Positions 48,128 to 54,489 of a stretch of 64,000 nt of DNA are shown here, in pieces (position 1 is the first letter of the stretch; each line of letters starts with the position of its first letter). The stretch lies in contig NC_067195.1 of NCBI RefSeq assembly GCF_000699445.3, forward strand, positions 68,196,591 to 68,260,590. The letters are read 5' to 3'. Position numbers and translations under genes: made by a program. The notes below the pieces were generated by a model. That model did not search any database, was not told where the DNA came from, and worked only from the letters and a program-made list of their open reading frames with translations. The stretch comes from Schistosoma haematobium (Eukaryota > Platyhelminthes > Trematoda > Strigeidida > Schistosomatidae).

Positions 48128-50047
48128 ATTTAGGTTACTTTCTGAAATCTAGTTTTGGGACACCCACATTTTTACGTTCTTTTTTAAAGGGTATATATGT
48201 ATAAATATTCATGATGCTCGTTCATGTTTTAATACTGATCGTTCTAATAATAATTATAGGTCTCTTTCTTGCATAATTTTTATTCTTAGCTCTATTTGTT
48301 AGGTTAGATTTTTCTAATTATTATCTGGTTTTGTGGCGATTTTTCTATTGATCCTATCAACGTTGCTTAAGAATTTATTCAAGAAAAAGTGACCTCTGTT
48401 TTAATGTTGTATTGTGTCAAGAGTGATAATCTCACTGACTTCAATCTTGAAATTAGTGCATGGATTATCTGTTATACTGTAAGATTGTTATTAGAGCAGC
48501 ATAAAATTGACAGATTTGTTTATCATTTTTTGTCGCCAGTTTTACAGGAATTGTTTGACTGATTTACAATGAAAGCTAAAGTTTTACTGGTAAAATTATG
48601 CATTGTGATCTGTGTATGCATTTTATTCCCGGTTTCATTTTGTTGTGTAATTACATCTACAATTTCTGAACTGGTGATTATGCTTCATCTTTTTCTGTTT
48701 CTTATTGTATTACTCTCATTTTTCTTAGTCTCATGGATTGGAACACAATCCTCTCCGGATAAGATTAGCACTTCCATTTCACTGCCATCTTCACCATCAA
48801 TTTCTACTCGTCCTGTTAGTTGTTTTTCAATGGCTGCTATACCAGGTGTGAATATGTGTGTTGTTGATAGCATGTCATCTACATCATCTAGTTTGTCGAC
48901 TGCATCTACATATACAACAATGATGACGAAATCATTTCTTTCTACATCTGTAAGTTCGAATATAACTAAAGGAGTGATTGCTGAACAATGCATAGACATC
49001 GGGAGTGATAATAACTCTTACCATACTCCCATGACAACAACAAGTACAGCAGTAGTAACCACTTCTTCAAATGGCTTTCCAACTGATGAAATGTCATCTA
49101 AAGGTGGTGTTAGTACGAGTGAGTATTCTAGTCCATCAACTATTAACTTGGAATCATCATCCAGTGGCTTAACATCATCAACCAGAAGATGCCCAACATC
49201 TTCACTGAATATGGGGTTAGATTTTTTGTTGACTGAAGATCAAACAATTACGTCAACTGCTATATGTTCTGGTCAAAGAAGTCCACAAATGTCTTCGGCA
49301 GTTGTTTCTGATGCTGTTCGTTCTCTTCTTACATCAACATCCGATACCATTGGTAGTAGTATATCACCAACTATTTCTGCATCAACTGCAAACTCAGATG
49401 ATTTTCCTGTTAATAAAATGAAATGCACTTACAACTCGTGTAGTGAACAGTCTACCTCACCTAAAAGTGAGAATATATCTTCTAACCGTGAACAACCAAG
49501 TGATTGTGGAGATACATTAATTGTTAGTTCGTTTTTAAATAAAGAAGAAAAATATAAACTTAGTAATCAACTAACAAGTTGTACACCTAAAGTAGAAAAT
49601 GACGTGAAAATTAGCTTAAATGAAATTAATGATGAAGAAACATCACTAATACTTAATGAAGTGGCTATGCCAACTAAACGAATAAAATTAGATTCACCAC
49701 AAATTAGTCCACAAATATCTCTTCATATATGTGTTGCTGAGCAAATTTCAAATCTTCCAGATAAACGGGATGATGATATTTCTTCAGCTAAACAATCCAC
49801 TGCGAGTTCAGTAACAACTACTACACTGAATGATGAGTTATACAAAGTTAAAAAAGTTATCTCAGGACATTCAAATGAAATTGAAAATGGTAGTTATACT
49901 GGATATGTTGGTTTGATTAATAATGATTTTGATGAAGAAAAAGTTTCTATAGAATTGATACATTCTGTATCTTCTAAAATTGATCAACTAGACTTGTTTC
50001 TAGATGAATCATATATACGTTTTGTAGAACATTTTCCTTGTGTTTGA
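14665..50047 (+). CDS. ZMIZ: ZMIZ1/ZMIZ2/tonalli-like SP-RING transcriptional co-regulator (spliced, 5' end not found)
   Basis: Nine coding exons join in phase: 14665-15302, 18391-19112, 21867-22091, 23788-24228, 36950-37832, 39108-39547, 42485-42828, 45908-46515 and 48729-50047. They give about 1,870 residues before the stop. Seen: long Ser/Gln/Asn/Pro-rich stretches, a basic patch KTRPKRVRGSK, a conserved block with VCHWPPDAVQIRFND and QLCQPGRNQLEIAI, then an SP-RING with CQH and CPIC. Known of the family: ZMIZ proteins are nuclear PIAS-like co-regulators that bind transcription factors, and their MIZ/SP-RING finger is linked to SUMO conjugation; Drosophila tonalli is the fly member. Inferred: a nuclear co-regulator here. 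It is longer than human ZMIZ1 (just over 1,000 residues), mainly through disordered regions. The N-terminal domain of the family is not recognised in this window. Confidence 0.9.
16640..17410 (-). mobile_element. Internally deleted RTE-type retrotransposon remnant
   Basis: The - strand reads LEEMEASIYLSNIIDINGGS, then SSKPLSAKTKVRIFNKNV, then ETISNNLLQQITNQLPAQE and finally FLIGGLCFEKGN. These are, in order, the C-terminal blocks of schistosome RTE (SR2-like) reverse transcriptases, broken by stops and frameshifts. At the high-coordinate end (17325-17410) lies sequence like the 5' UTR of the RTE copy at 53.9 kb, so the middle of the element is deleted. The 3' tail reads GTAAATAAATAG. Antisense to ZMIZ. 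Confidence 0.75.
17423..17462. repeat. (AAT)n(ATT)n perfect palindrome
   Basis: A run of AAT units switches to ATT units, giving an inverted repeat of about 20 bp per arm with almost no spacer. It lies at the 5' end of the RTE remnant. Confidence 0.95.
18209..18276 (+). mobile_element. 68-bp retroposon fragment with GTAAGTAA-type tail
   Basis: Flanked by the 8-bp duplication AATTTTAG at 18201-18208 and 18277-18284. The insert includes GGCGGCCTATGCTCC and AACAGGCCTAAGTAAG, far more G+C-rich than its surroundings. It looks like the extreme 3' end of a LINE or SINE whose tail is a GTAA repeat. The family is not named. Confidence 0.65.
18391..19112 (+). CDS. ZMIZ: ZMIZ exon 2 of those found
   Basis: The acceptor TTCTATTATAG ends at 18390 and the donor GTAAGT starts at 19113. 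The entering CT completes TCT (Ser) with the last base of the previous exon, and the exon ends on a full codon. The protein is Ser/Thr/Pro/Gln-rich (APTSTPLMQQQQMYSS, LPQQQSQQLSVSQ) with no folded domain visible. Confidence 0.85.
19400..19475 (+). repeat. Dispersed hairpin repeat, copy H2
   Basis: Matches the family core (GAGCTGGATGGTTTACTCC, AAGCTTTCATTGTCCTTC) but the hairpin stem is decayed. It faces copy H3 about 300 bp away. Confidence 0.55.
19760..19836 (-). repeat. Dispersed hairpin repeat, copy H3
   Basis: On the - strand: GAGCTTAGTTCTCTGAGCTG and then AAGCTTTCATTGTTCTTTT. The stem TTGTTC pairs imperfectly with AGACAA. Confidence 0.55.
20050..21480 (+). mobile_element. Family B non-LTR copy: endonuclease-RT linker and RT palm, decayed
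   Basis: Broken frames give, in order, RLERWTEHFKEQHNWSS, LSEVHKATVSLKRGRAAGAD, DNHRGISLTNIASKILASI, VVFLDLKIAFDSVDREVLW, GVRAYGELS-like residues and HQGCPLSPFLFNFIIDLLME. These are the linker and the first RT blocks. The copy stops just before the YADD box, so it is truncated at the 3' side as well. In-frame stops at several points exclude function. It is the most complete family B palm region in the window. Confidence 0.85.
21550..21775 (+). mobile_element. Sm-alpha-like tRNA-headed hammerhead SINE, copy 1 (sense to ZMIZ)
   Basis: A tRNA-like head with box A TGGTCTAGTTGG (21588-21599) and box B GGTTCGAATTCC (21632-21643) is followed by a hammerhead-like segment (21667-21712) and a 3' part ending TCAATTGACTCATGATTTCA shared with two other copies. 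Schistosome Sm-alpha SINEs are known for this Pol III promoter plus hammerhead architecture. Confidence 0.85.
21667..21712 (+). ncRNA. Degenerate hammerhead ribozyme (core mutated)
   Basis: Stem II GTCC-TATACTG-GGAC, then GAAA, a short stem III and the cleavage triplet GTC are kept. Aligned by length to the copy at 43.9 kb, the CUGANGA box reads ATGAAGA; shifted, it reads CAGATGA. Either way an invariant base (C3 or U4) is lost, so activity is unlikely. Confidence 0.75.
21867..22091 (+). CDS. ZMIZ: ZMIZ exon 3 of those found
   Basis: 75 codons, phase 0 at both ends. Acceptor TTGCTTCTGTAG ends at 21866; donor CAG|GTATCT starts at 22092. Encodes YLPPPPSRPISSGGR and a Gly run (SGGGGP): disordered linker. 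Confidence 0.83.
22092..23787 (+). other. ZMIZ intron (1.7 kb)
   Basis: Plain A+T-rich sequence with one hairpin-repeat copy at 23457-23540. No gene seen. Ends GTTCGATCTCAG. Confidence 0.8.
23457..23540 (+). repeat. Dispersed hairpin repeat, copy H4
   Basis: Family core GAAGCTTTGTCCTCTGAGCA followed by TTCTTCTGAACAATATCATC. The left half of the stem is mutated while the right half reads GAACAA. Confidence 0.6.
23788..24228 (+). CDS. ZMIZ: ZMIZ exon 4 of those found, with basic patch
   Basis: 147 codons, phase 0. Begins IHGLQNDFDGSVPN, is Met/Pro/Ser-rich, and ends NKTRPKRVRGSK, a likely nuclear localisation signal. Two donors overlap at the end: GTAAGG at 24224 and GTTAGT at 24229. Only the second keeps the frame into the exon at 36950; the first would meet a stop after about four codons, so I end the exon at 24228. 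Confidence 0.83.
27061..27109. repeat. (AT)n microsatellite
   Basis: About 49 bp of uninterrupted AT repeat. Confidence 0.98.
27536..27586. repeat. (ATT)n microsatellite
   Basis: About 17 ATT units. Confidence 0.98.
29494..29553. repeat. (AAT)n microsatellite
   Basis: About 20 AAT units, of opposite strand polarity to the tract at 27.5 kb in the same intron. Confidence 0.98.
29885..30235 (+). mobile_element. Hammerhead SINE, copy 4, split by an inserted hairpin repeat
   Basis: A degenerate tRNA-like head (GCTCAATAGTCTAAGGGTTA, then CTGGGTTTCAGG) is followed by GCATTGTTGAGCCTATACT at 29966-29984. After an insertion, GAGCCTATACTGGCACGAAA and CATTCAGTGC complete the hammerhead region, and the SINE 3' part runs to about 30235. 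Even without the insertion the core box is disrupted (TTGAGCC). Confidence 0.75.
29985..30133 (+). mobile_element. 149-bp hairpin-repeat insertion with 12-bp target duplication (copy H5)
   Basis: Flanked by TGAGCCTATACT at 29973-29984 and 30134-30145. Inside, the arms at 30026-30050 and 30103-30127 are inverted repeats matching at 23 of 25 positions, and between them TCGTTC...GAACGA forms a second hairpin. The right arm is close to the insertion end, but the left arm is preceded by 41 bp of other sequence, so these are not simple terminal inverted repeats. Confidence 0.8.
33376..33522 (+). mobile_element. Hammerhead SINE, copy 2 (sense to ZMIZ), head mostly lost
   Basis: The tRNA-like head is degraded. 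The segment from GAGGGATCGTGG through the hammerhead to TCAATTGATTCATGATCTCA matches copies 1 and 3. Confidence 0.75.
33420..33465 (+). ncRNA. Degenerate hammerhead ribozyme (core mutated)
   Basis: Stem I GCGCTG pairs with CAGTGT (two G-U pairs). The box reads CTGCGGA, so invariant A6 is C. Stem II GTCT...GGAC, GAAA and the GTC cleavage triplet remain. Activity is unlikely. Confidence 0.75.
35105..35195 (+). mobile_element. Truncated hammerhead-SINE head, copy 5
   Basis: Starts GTTAGACATCAACACC, as in copy 1. Box A-like TTGTCTAGAGGCTAGG and box B-like GGGTTCGATTTACGCG follow. It ends before any ribozyme. Confidence 0.65.
36950..37832 (+). CDS. ZMIZ: ZMIZ exon 5 of those found, Asn/Ser/Gln-rich
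   Basis: Begins TSSGVGRGSRVNSKKNL, continuing the basic patch of exon 4, then Asn/Gln/Ser-rich sequence and proline runs (NTQPPPPNVHYQ, APLPPPPPSNSSS). Entry is phase 0; the donor GTGAGT at 37833 leaves one base (T) that forms TAC with the next exon. A possible in-frame mini-intron (37115-37150) lies near its start. The asparagine-rich nature reflects A+T-biased codons as well as disorder. Confidence 0.85.
37115..37150 (+). other. Candidate 36-nt mini-intron, in frame
   Basis: GTAAGT at 37115-37120 and CAACTCAG at 37143-37150 bound exactly 36 bases, starting and ending on codon boundaries and with no stop. If spliced, 12 residues (VSFNSTMISPTQ) are removed; if retained, the frame stays open. 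Very short introns of this size are known in schistosome genes. Confidence 0.45.
37833..39107 (+). other. ZMIZ intron (1.3 kb)
   Basis: GTGAGT to TTTATAAATTAG. The second half (about 38430-39056) is a retroelement tail, described separately. The - strand frame at 38184-38639 has no recognisable family. Confidence 0.8.
38430..39056 (+). mobile_element. 3' end of a non-LTR element with an S-element-like tail
   Basis: Ends GACACATATTTTGGTACCCT and ATTGTACTGGGATG, then GCTTAAATAAATCAATAAA. This parallels the 3' end of the S elements (GCGCATATATATTTGGTGCC, CTCTTGTACCAATA, GTTTAAATAAATAAATAAAT). The 5' limit is uncertain and no protein is legible. It could be the LINE partner of the S elements or a diverged S copy. 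Confidence 0.45.
39108..39547 (+). CDS. ZMIZ: ZMIZ exon 6 of those found: conserved pre-SP-RING domain
   Basis: The acceptor TTATAAATTAG ends at 39107. AC joins the preceding T to give Tyr, and the exon ends on GAA before GTAAGC at 39548. Encodes a folded block: VRRFEFDLTANHLSTI, GRSDLDIVVCSHL, CHWPPDAVQIRFNDYLL and VKQLCQPGRNQLEIAILG. The order and key residues (SDL, NWP/HWP, QV/QI-N, HK, CQPGRN) match the PIAS/ZMIZ family region just before the SP-RING. This is one of the two strongest homology anchors of the gene. Confidence 0.95.
40410..40787 (-). mobile_element. Near full-length SINE-like element (copy S4), antisense to ZMIZ
   Basis: 378 bp, 5' end at the high coordinate (GCCCCCAAATACCCTGG on the - strand), with an A/T-rich tail at the low coordinate. 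Flanked by a 9-bp duplication with one mismatch, GAAATATTG at 40401-40409 and GAAATACTG at 40788-40796. Shares ATGGGACTGC and the GGATCAGACCTT region with S1. Confidence 0.85.
40971..41008. repeat. (TA)n microsatellite
   Basis: About 38 bp of TA repeat. Confidence 0.97.
41700..42431 (+). mobile_element. 5' end of a non-LTR retrotransposon, truncated at the start of its endonuclease
   Basis: A long G+C-richer leader (TGTTGCTACCTTGATGTGGT to 42343) leads to an ATG at 42344. The open frame begins MVDDSGARNTVPG and reaches KLHIGTFNV, the first strand of the APE endonuclease domain, then homology stops at about 42431. No 3' part is present. Confidence 0.7.
42485..42828 (+). CDS. ZMIZ: ZMIZ exon 7 of those found: SP-RING (MIZ zinc finger)
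   Basis: The acceptor TTTACTTTTAG ends at 42484 in phase 0. Two bases (GG) before GTAGGT at 42829 complete Gly with the next exon. Starts AHRFAAFMAHMPALNVLL, equivalent to the helix preceding the finger, then LNLVCPVFRTRMRIPGR, GCQHIEAFDMEAFL and LNCPICG. Zinc ligands of SP-RING fingers (Cys-x-His and Cys-x-x-Cys) are present: codons at 42746, 42752, 42815 and 42824. The HxxCFD Cys common in PIAS and human ZMIZ is Ala here (HIEAFD). Confidence 0.96.
43014..43053. repeat. (AT)n microsatellite
   Basis: About 40 bp of AT repeat. Confidence 0.97.
43365..43625 (-). mobile_element. 5'-only fragment of an RTE-type retrotransposon
   Basis: Matches the 5' UTR and first about 23 codons of the RTE copy at 53.4-53.99 kb: the - strand reads MKPHSSSRDSSEVTRTMP, against MTPHDESRIPPEVTKRMP in that copy. 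Homology then ends abruptly. Antisense to ZMIZ. Confidence 0.75.
43815..44012 (-). mobile_element. Sm-alpha-like hammerhead SINE, copy 3 (antisense to ZMIZ)
   Basis: On the - strand: GGCTCAGTGGTCTAGTGGTT (box A region) and CCTGGGTTCGAGCCCCGCG (box B region), then the hammerhead at 43916-43871 and a 3' part ending TCGACTCATGATTTCAACC. The best-preserved copy in the window. Confidence 0.9.
43871..43916 (-). ncRNA. Hammerhead ribozyme with complete core
   Basis: Stem I GCACTG (43916-43911) pairs perfectly with CAGTGC (43876-43871). The core CTGAGGA fits CUGANGA, since position 7 is variable. Stem II is GTCC...GGAC with loop CATACTA, followed by GAAA. Stem III is short (A-U and C-G closing TGCC), and the cleavage triplet GTC lies before CAGTGC. 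A weak stem III is typical of schistosome hammerheads, so self-cleavage of a transcript of this strand is plausible. Confidence 0.85.
45706..45779. repeat. (AT)n microsatellite, 74 bp
   Basis: The longest dinucleotide tract in the window, about 130 bp before the next coding exon. Confidence 0.98.
45908..46515 (+). CDS. ZMIZ: ZMIZ exon 8 of those found: end of SP-RING and linker
   Basis: The first base completes the Gly after CPIC, then HKSPAGLDGLCIDTTILY and ESILVRSDGYWRLVPP. These correspond to the residues that follow CPVC in human ZMIZ1 (a hydrophobic strand, then a Trp-containing segment). The rest is Ser/Gln/Pro-rich. The donor GTATGT at 46516 leaves one base (G) that becomes Val with the next exon. 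Confidence 0.92.
46689..46760 (-). repeat. Dispersed hairpin repeat, copy H6
   Basis: On the - strand the stem reads ATTGTTCCTCTGAACAAC: TTGTTC pairs with GAACAA, against TCGTTC and GAACGA in copies H1 and H5. Confidence 0.7.
48081..48126. repeat. (TA)n followed by (GA)n
   Basis: About 33 bp of TA repeat directly followed by a short GA repeat. Confidence 0.95.
48729..50047 (+). CDS. ZMIZ: ZMIZ terminal coding exon: Ser/Thr-rich tail
   Basis: The acceptor TTTTTCTTAG ends at 48728. TC joins the preceding G to give Val, then SWIGTQSSPDKISTS. The open frame runs further upstream to 48569 with a hydrophobic segment, but that part lies before the acceptor and is intronic. The tail is Ser/Thr-rich, contains AMPTKRIKLDSPQISPQ (compare the KRFK-SPSQ motif downstream of the finger in human ZMIZ1), and ends acidic-hydrophobic (KIDQLDLFLDESYIRFVEHF), which could act as an activation segment. 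Stop TGA at 50045-50047. Confidence 0.88.
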
Positions 50048-50375
50048 ACAACAATAATAATGACAACAACAGAACTTCAACTACATAAGTCATCGATTAT
50101 TTTCTTATTGGATTTGGTTCTTGTTCAATTATCTTCGAAAAGAAATCTGTTTGTTTAACTGAAATTTTTACATGCGACCATTCCTATGTTAATATGTATA
50201 TATAAATATATTTACTTAATTTATTGTATAGTATGAATTAGGTTATTTCTAATTTATTCAAATGATATATAATGCTCAACACAAAGATTCTTTATCTTAA
50301 ACTTTCTTCTGATCTTTTACTCCTTTTCATTATATTTAGAAAAAAGAATTCATTTTCGTATTTGTTTTTAGGATT

Positions 50376-50381
50376 AATAAA
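50376..50381 (+). terminator. AATAAA polyadenylation signal, proximal
   Basis: About 330 bp after the ZMIZ stop. Confidence 0.45.
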
Positions 50382-50518
50382 AGGTACTAATCATTTCATA
50401 AGTGTTTTAAATGAATAACATGCATTTTTAACTTTTGTCATATTTATACACTTCATTGTTTTAAATTGGTCATCTTATGTTTCTTCTTTTTATCATAAAA
50501 TGGTGCAGTTTGAAATTT

Positions 50519-50524
50519 AATAAA
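50519..50524 (+). terminator. AATAAA polyadenylation signal, distal
   Basis: About 470 bp after the ZMIZ stop, followed by T-rich sequence. Confidence 0.5.
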
Positions 50525-50550
50525 ATGTAGAATGTACTTTAAATGTGTCC

Positions 50551-51393
50551 AATTTCTTCTGTAGTCCACAATAAGTTTTTGATTAGCTATTCAGGAGTCT
50601 TATCTAACTTCCTACAGTTTGTGTTCAGTGTTATTTAATCAGAGGTCTTTTGAATCAGGGGTACATTTATATCTATTCACTAGAGTTATGACATAAAACT
50701 ACTTAAATGTGCGCCGCATCGTAGTCATATATATGCACAATGCAGAAGGATATAACTTAATTCTGCAATTTTATATTGAATATATAAGTAACAGTTTAAA
50801 ATCCTAGCTGCCCCATGTGTTCTATTTCTACGAGGCTCGATTCATGTAACCGCTTCATTTATGATTAAATGTACGCGAATAGACCTATGAAACAGTATTT
50901 ATGTAGTCATAGTCTTATCGGAAGGTTAGCCAGCACTGAATTCCTTTCGTTTTCTTAACTATTAAGTAAAATTTCTAAACTTCCTGAAACATTTTACTGC
51001 ACAAGTCATTGATAGTATTGTATGTCGAAACATCGCAGTAGTGAGTCAGCGTTTTTTTTCACAACACAAGATAATGCGCTCAAATAGTATGGATTGAATT
51101 TACAAGGTGTCAACATGAAAAGACACCAATTTATGACCGTCAGAGTACCTAGAGAGGTATGTAAGTTGATGAGCGCACTAAGTGGTTCGTTTTCACACCT
51201 AGGAAGTTTTCAGAAACATAAGTCATTTACGCGTTATTAAAAATATTCTAGTCGTATGTACCAGTTTAGATACACCTACATTGCCGAATGCACTTATTCA
51301 CTCGGGCGACTATCTTTAATAAGCAGAACCTGATGACTTGTACCAAAAATCTAAAAGTAACATGCGTACATAGAAATTATATATATATATATA
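50551..51393. other. Intergenic, no feature recognised
   Basis: A+T-rich sequence ending in a short (TA)n at about 51378-51393, which marks the broken 3' edge of the RTE copy. Confidence 0.5.
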
Positions 51394-53990
51394 CAGTGGA
51401 ACCGTCTTGACATTTGTATTGAAAATGTTGACTTTGGTATTGGTTGCCAGGTGTTTTGAGTCCCAGATGTTCCTCAATTGTGGATATGCTGCTCTGCTTT
51501 GCGGATCTACGCCTTCACTTCTGCGTCATATCCACCGTGTTCATCAATAATGCTGCCCAGATATGTAATGGTTTTTACATCCTCCAAATCTCCTCCGTCA
51601 AGTGTGATTCGATTGTTGCATGCCGTGTTGTATCCAAGATTCTTGCTTTTCTTTTTGTGTATGTTAAGACCTACTTCTGCTATATTGGTCGTCTTCTGCT
51701 GTTGGGGACGTTAGATCCCTAGAACTCACTTGGCACAGAACCTAATTTTGTAATTTTATTTCAAAAATTCGAATTTCTTCGTGTTCGTGCCAAAAGCGCT
51801 CTTTTCACCTTCATGTCGTATTTCCCACTTGGGAGAATCTTAAGTGCTATTGGTCCGTTATGTCTTTTGGTATGCTATTTTGTAACTCTCCTCAAGGACG
51901 GTTTTGTGCTGTATATATACGATTTTATTTGTGTTTGTTCTTATTGCTCGTTTCTGGCTGTTTGCAGAATATACTGACCCATTCCAAGCTTGGACTTCTT
52001 CCTCTAGTTAGCGGGGCTGGGACCCATCGGATAGCTAGCTTATTGGTTTTCGGTCACCGAGTCTTTGTTCAGTTCGCAGTATAAGTGAGCTCGTAACCGC
52101 TTTAAACCTAGCACCTGCATTTGTTGTTGCGATTGCGATAGGAGGGCCAGATGTCCACTGTATCCCGCGTTTCACCTCAGATGTTGACGTCTTCATGATC
52201 CAGTCGATCACCAGGAGAAAGAGAAAGGGTGAGAGTAAGAAACCTTGCCTAGCACCGGTCTTTACCTCGAACGAGTCCGTCAATTGTCCTCCATGAACGA
52301 TTTTGCAGTTTAATCCATCATAGGGATTCCGTATGATAATGACTATCTTCTGAGGCACGCCGTAGCATCGAAGAAGCTTCCATAGTGTTGTTCTGTCCAC
52401 GCTATCAAATGCCTTTTCGTAGTCAATGGCGTTGATGTAGAGTGATGAATTCCATTCAATTGATTGTTCCACAATGATCCGTAGAGTTGCGATTTGGTCT
52501 GTACACGATCTATCCTTACGGAATCCTGCCTGTTGGTCACGAAGTTGGGCATCTACGCAGTCCTTCATCCTGTTTAACAATACCCTGTCGAAGACGTTTC
52601 CCGGTATTAAGAGAAGGGTGATGCCCCTGTAGTTATCACAGTTTCTGAGATCACCTTTCTTTGGTATTTTGATCAAAAGTCCTTCTTTCCAGTCTGTTGG
52701 TACTTGTTCCTCATCCCAAATCTTATTGAATAGTATGTGGAGTGTCCTTGCAGTTGCCGCTACGTCTGCTTTTAGTGCCTCTGCTGGAATGTTGTCTGGT
52801 CCTGCTGTTTTGCCACTCTTGATTTGTCTGATGGCCATGCTGATTTCTTCAATTGTTGGTGGGCCAAAATTGATTGGGAGGTCCGTGGGTGCTGCTTCGA
52901 TGTTGGGTGGGTTCAGTGGGGCTGGTCGATTCAAGAGTTCTTTGAAGTGTTCTACCCACCTCTTTGTGATATTGTCCACCCCGTTGTCCGGTACTTCTTG
53001 AGTTTCAATTTCATCTTGGCGACCAGCAAGTGATGATCTGATGCTATATCAGCTCCTCTCTTGGTTCTCACGTCCTCTAAACTCCTCCTGAACGTTCTGC
53101 TGATGCAAATGTGGGCGATTTGGTTTTGCGTGGTGTGATCCGGTGAAGTACATTTATTTTTGTGAATGCGCTTATGTGGGAATATGGTGCCGCCTATGAC
53201 CAGTTTATTGAAGGCAAATAGGTTTGCAAATCTCTCACCATTTTCGTTTCTTTCTCCCAGTCCGTGTCGTCCCATGATGTCTTCATATCCAGTGTTGTCC
53301 GTTCCAACCTTGGCATTGAAATCTCCCATCAGAATGATCAGGTCCTTTGTTGGGCACTTCTCGCTGATTGACTGCAGCCTATCGTAGAATTAATCTTTAG
53401 CGTCTTCATTGTAATCGTTGGTAGGTGCATAGCATTGGCTGATGTTCGTTGAAATGCCCTCTTTCTTTGTTTTGAAGAAGGCTTTGGTGATCGTTGGTCC
53501 ATGAGATTCTCATCCTATAAGCGCATTTTGTGCTTGTTTGGACAGCATCAATGCAACTCCTTGTGTATGTGGAGCATTTTCTTCATGGCCGGAGTATAAC
53601 AGAAGCTCTCCTGAAGCTAGTCGTTGTTGTCCAACTTGCGTCCAATGTGTTTCACTGATCCCAAGTACCTCTAGGTTGTATCTCCTCATTTCTGCAGCAA
53701 TTTGGAAGGCTCTGCCGGTGTCCCACATTGTACGAACATCCCATGTACCTAAATAAATGGTCGCTCTGGTTGTCAGAAGAGGCATCCGCTTCGTAACTTC
53801 CGGAGGAATTCGGCTTTCATCATGAGGCGTCATAATTCTTCTAAATGAAGACCTTCTGACTCCCAGGGCAGAGTTTAAAAGGTTTGAATAATTTTTTCTG
53901 GTTAGCGTTTTTTTAACGAGTTAGTTTTCTACGGGATGGGGACGCTAACCCCATGCCCAACCCTCTTCCTTTATCCGGGCTTGGGACACG
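51394..53990 (-). mobile_element. RTE-type (SR2-like) retrotransposon, rearranged and interrupted by a solo LTR
   Basis: From the 5' end on the - strand: a 5' UTR; an endonuclease ORF at 53833-53510 (MTPHDESRIPPEVT, YLGTWDVRTM, EVLGISETHW); more endonuclease at 53329-52952 (MGDFNAKVGTDNTGYED, SDHHLLVAKMKL); then, across a deletion at about 52983, the RT frame 52979-52150 (KSGKTAGPDNIPAEALK, DQQAGFRKDRSCTDQ, NAIDYEKAFDSVDR, KTGARQGFLLSPFLF). After RGIQWTS about a dozen codons, including the catalytic FADD box, are missing and the frame shifts to LALLSQSQQQMQ. A solo LTR follows, and the RT C-terminus resumes below 51695. The 3' end is lost. Non-functional. Confidence 0.9.
51700..52113 (+). mobile_element. 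Solo LTR (414 bp) inserted in the RTE reverse transcriptase
   Basis: Begins TGTTGGGGACG and ends CCTAGCA (TG...CA). Flanked by 5-bp duplications differing at one base: TCTGC at 51695-51699 and CCTGC at 52114-52118. The RTE codons read through on both sides (QQQMQ above, KTTNIAEVGLNIHK below). A TATATA at 51912-51917 suggests a + strand promoter. The LTR family is not named. Confidence 0.8.
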
Positions 53991-54489
53991 ATTGGTTTAA
54001 TGAAAACAATTATTATTATAACCAATTGTACCAGTGACTGTTTTAATTTGCTCTTTGTTTAACTGTGCTAAAAATATCCATTATACTTACTTCGACTGTG
54101 ACCTCACGCGAATCCGGTTACGCTCAGTAACCAAGGTTGTATCCTGGCACGATCTCAGTATTCTTTCGATACCAGGAGGTGGCCAGCAAATATATCTCGA
54201 CTTGGTCCATTAACTGCCTTCTGATATTTAGCCTCCGGGGGATTTTATGGATATCGTAGCACGTGTTCCTTTGTAGTGATGTTCACAGTCAATTTCGACT
54301 CGACGCCACGCTTTAATTTTTAGTACTTGTTCATACGCTAATTACGAATTTCAAATATATTACATTCGTTTTTGCTCATCTAGTTCTACCTGTCTTAAAA
54401 TGCACTATATCGGGAATTCTTAGTTAGCACACTGATTTTAATACTTTTTATTATCTTAGTTGTGAATGTTGGCAAAGACCTCATCCCGT
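53991..54489. other. Spacer between two head-to-head RTE copies
   Basis: About 500 bp, mixed composition, no recognisable coding or repeat. Confidence 0.5.

Larger units (their letters stand above)
46516..48728 (+). other. ZMIZ intron (2.2 kb)
   Basis: Holds a - strand hairpin-repeat copy (46689-46760) and (TA)n(GA)n at 48081-48126. Ends TCATTTTTCTTAG. Confidence 0.82.
50048..50550 (+). other. ZMIZ 3' UTR
   Basis: A+T-rich sequence after the stop, with two AATAAA polyadenylation signals, listed separately. The end of the transcript is inferred from these, not seen. Confidence 0.6.

Noticed and set aside
48569..48728. Hydrophobic, signal-peptide-like N-terminus in the 492-codon frame ending at 50047
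   Set aside because: It lies before a good acceptor (TTTTTCTTAG, 48728) whose phase fits the preceding exon, so it is translated intron, not protein.
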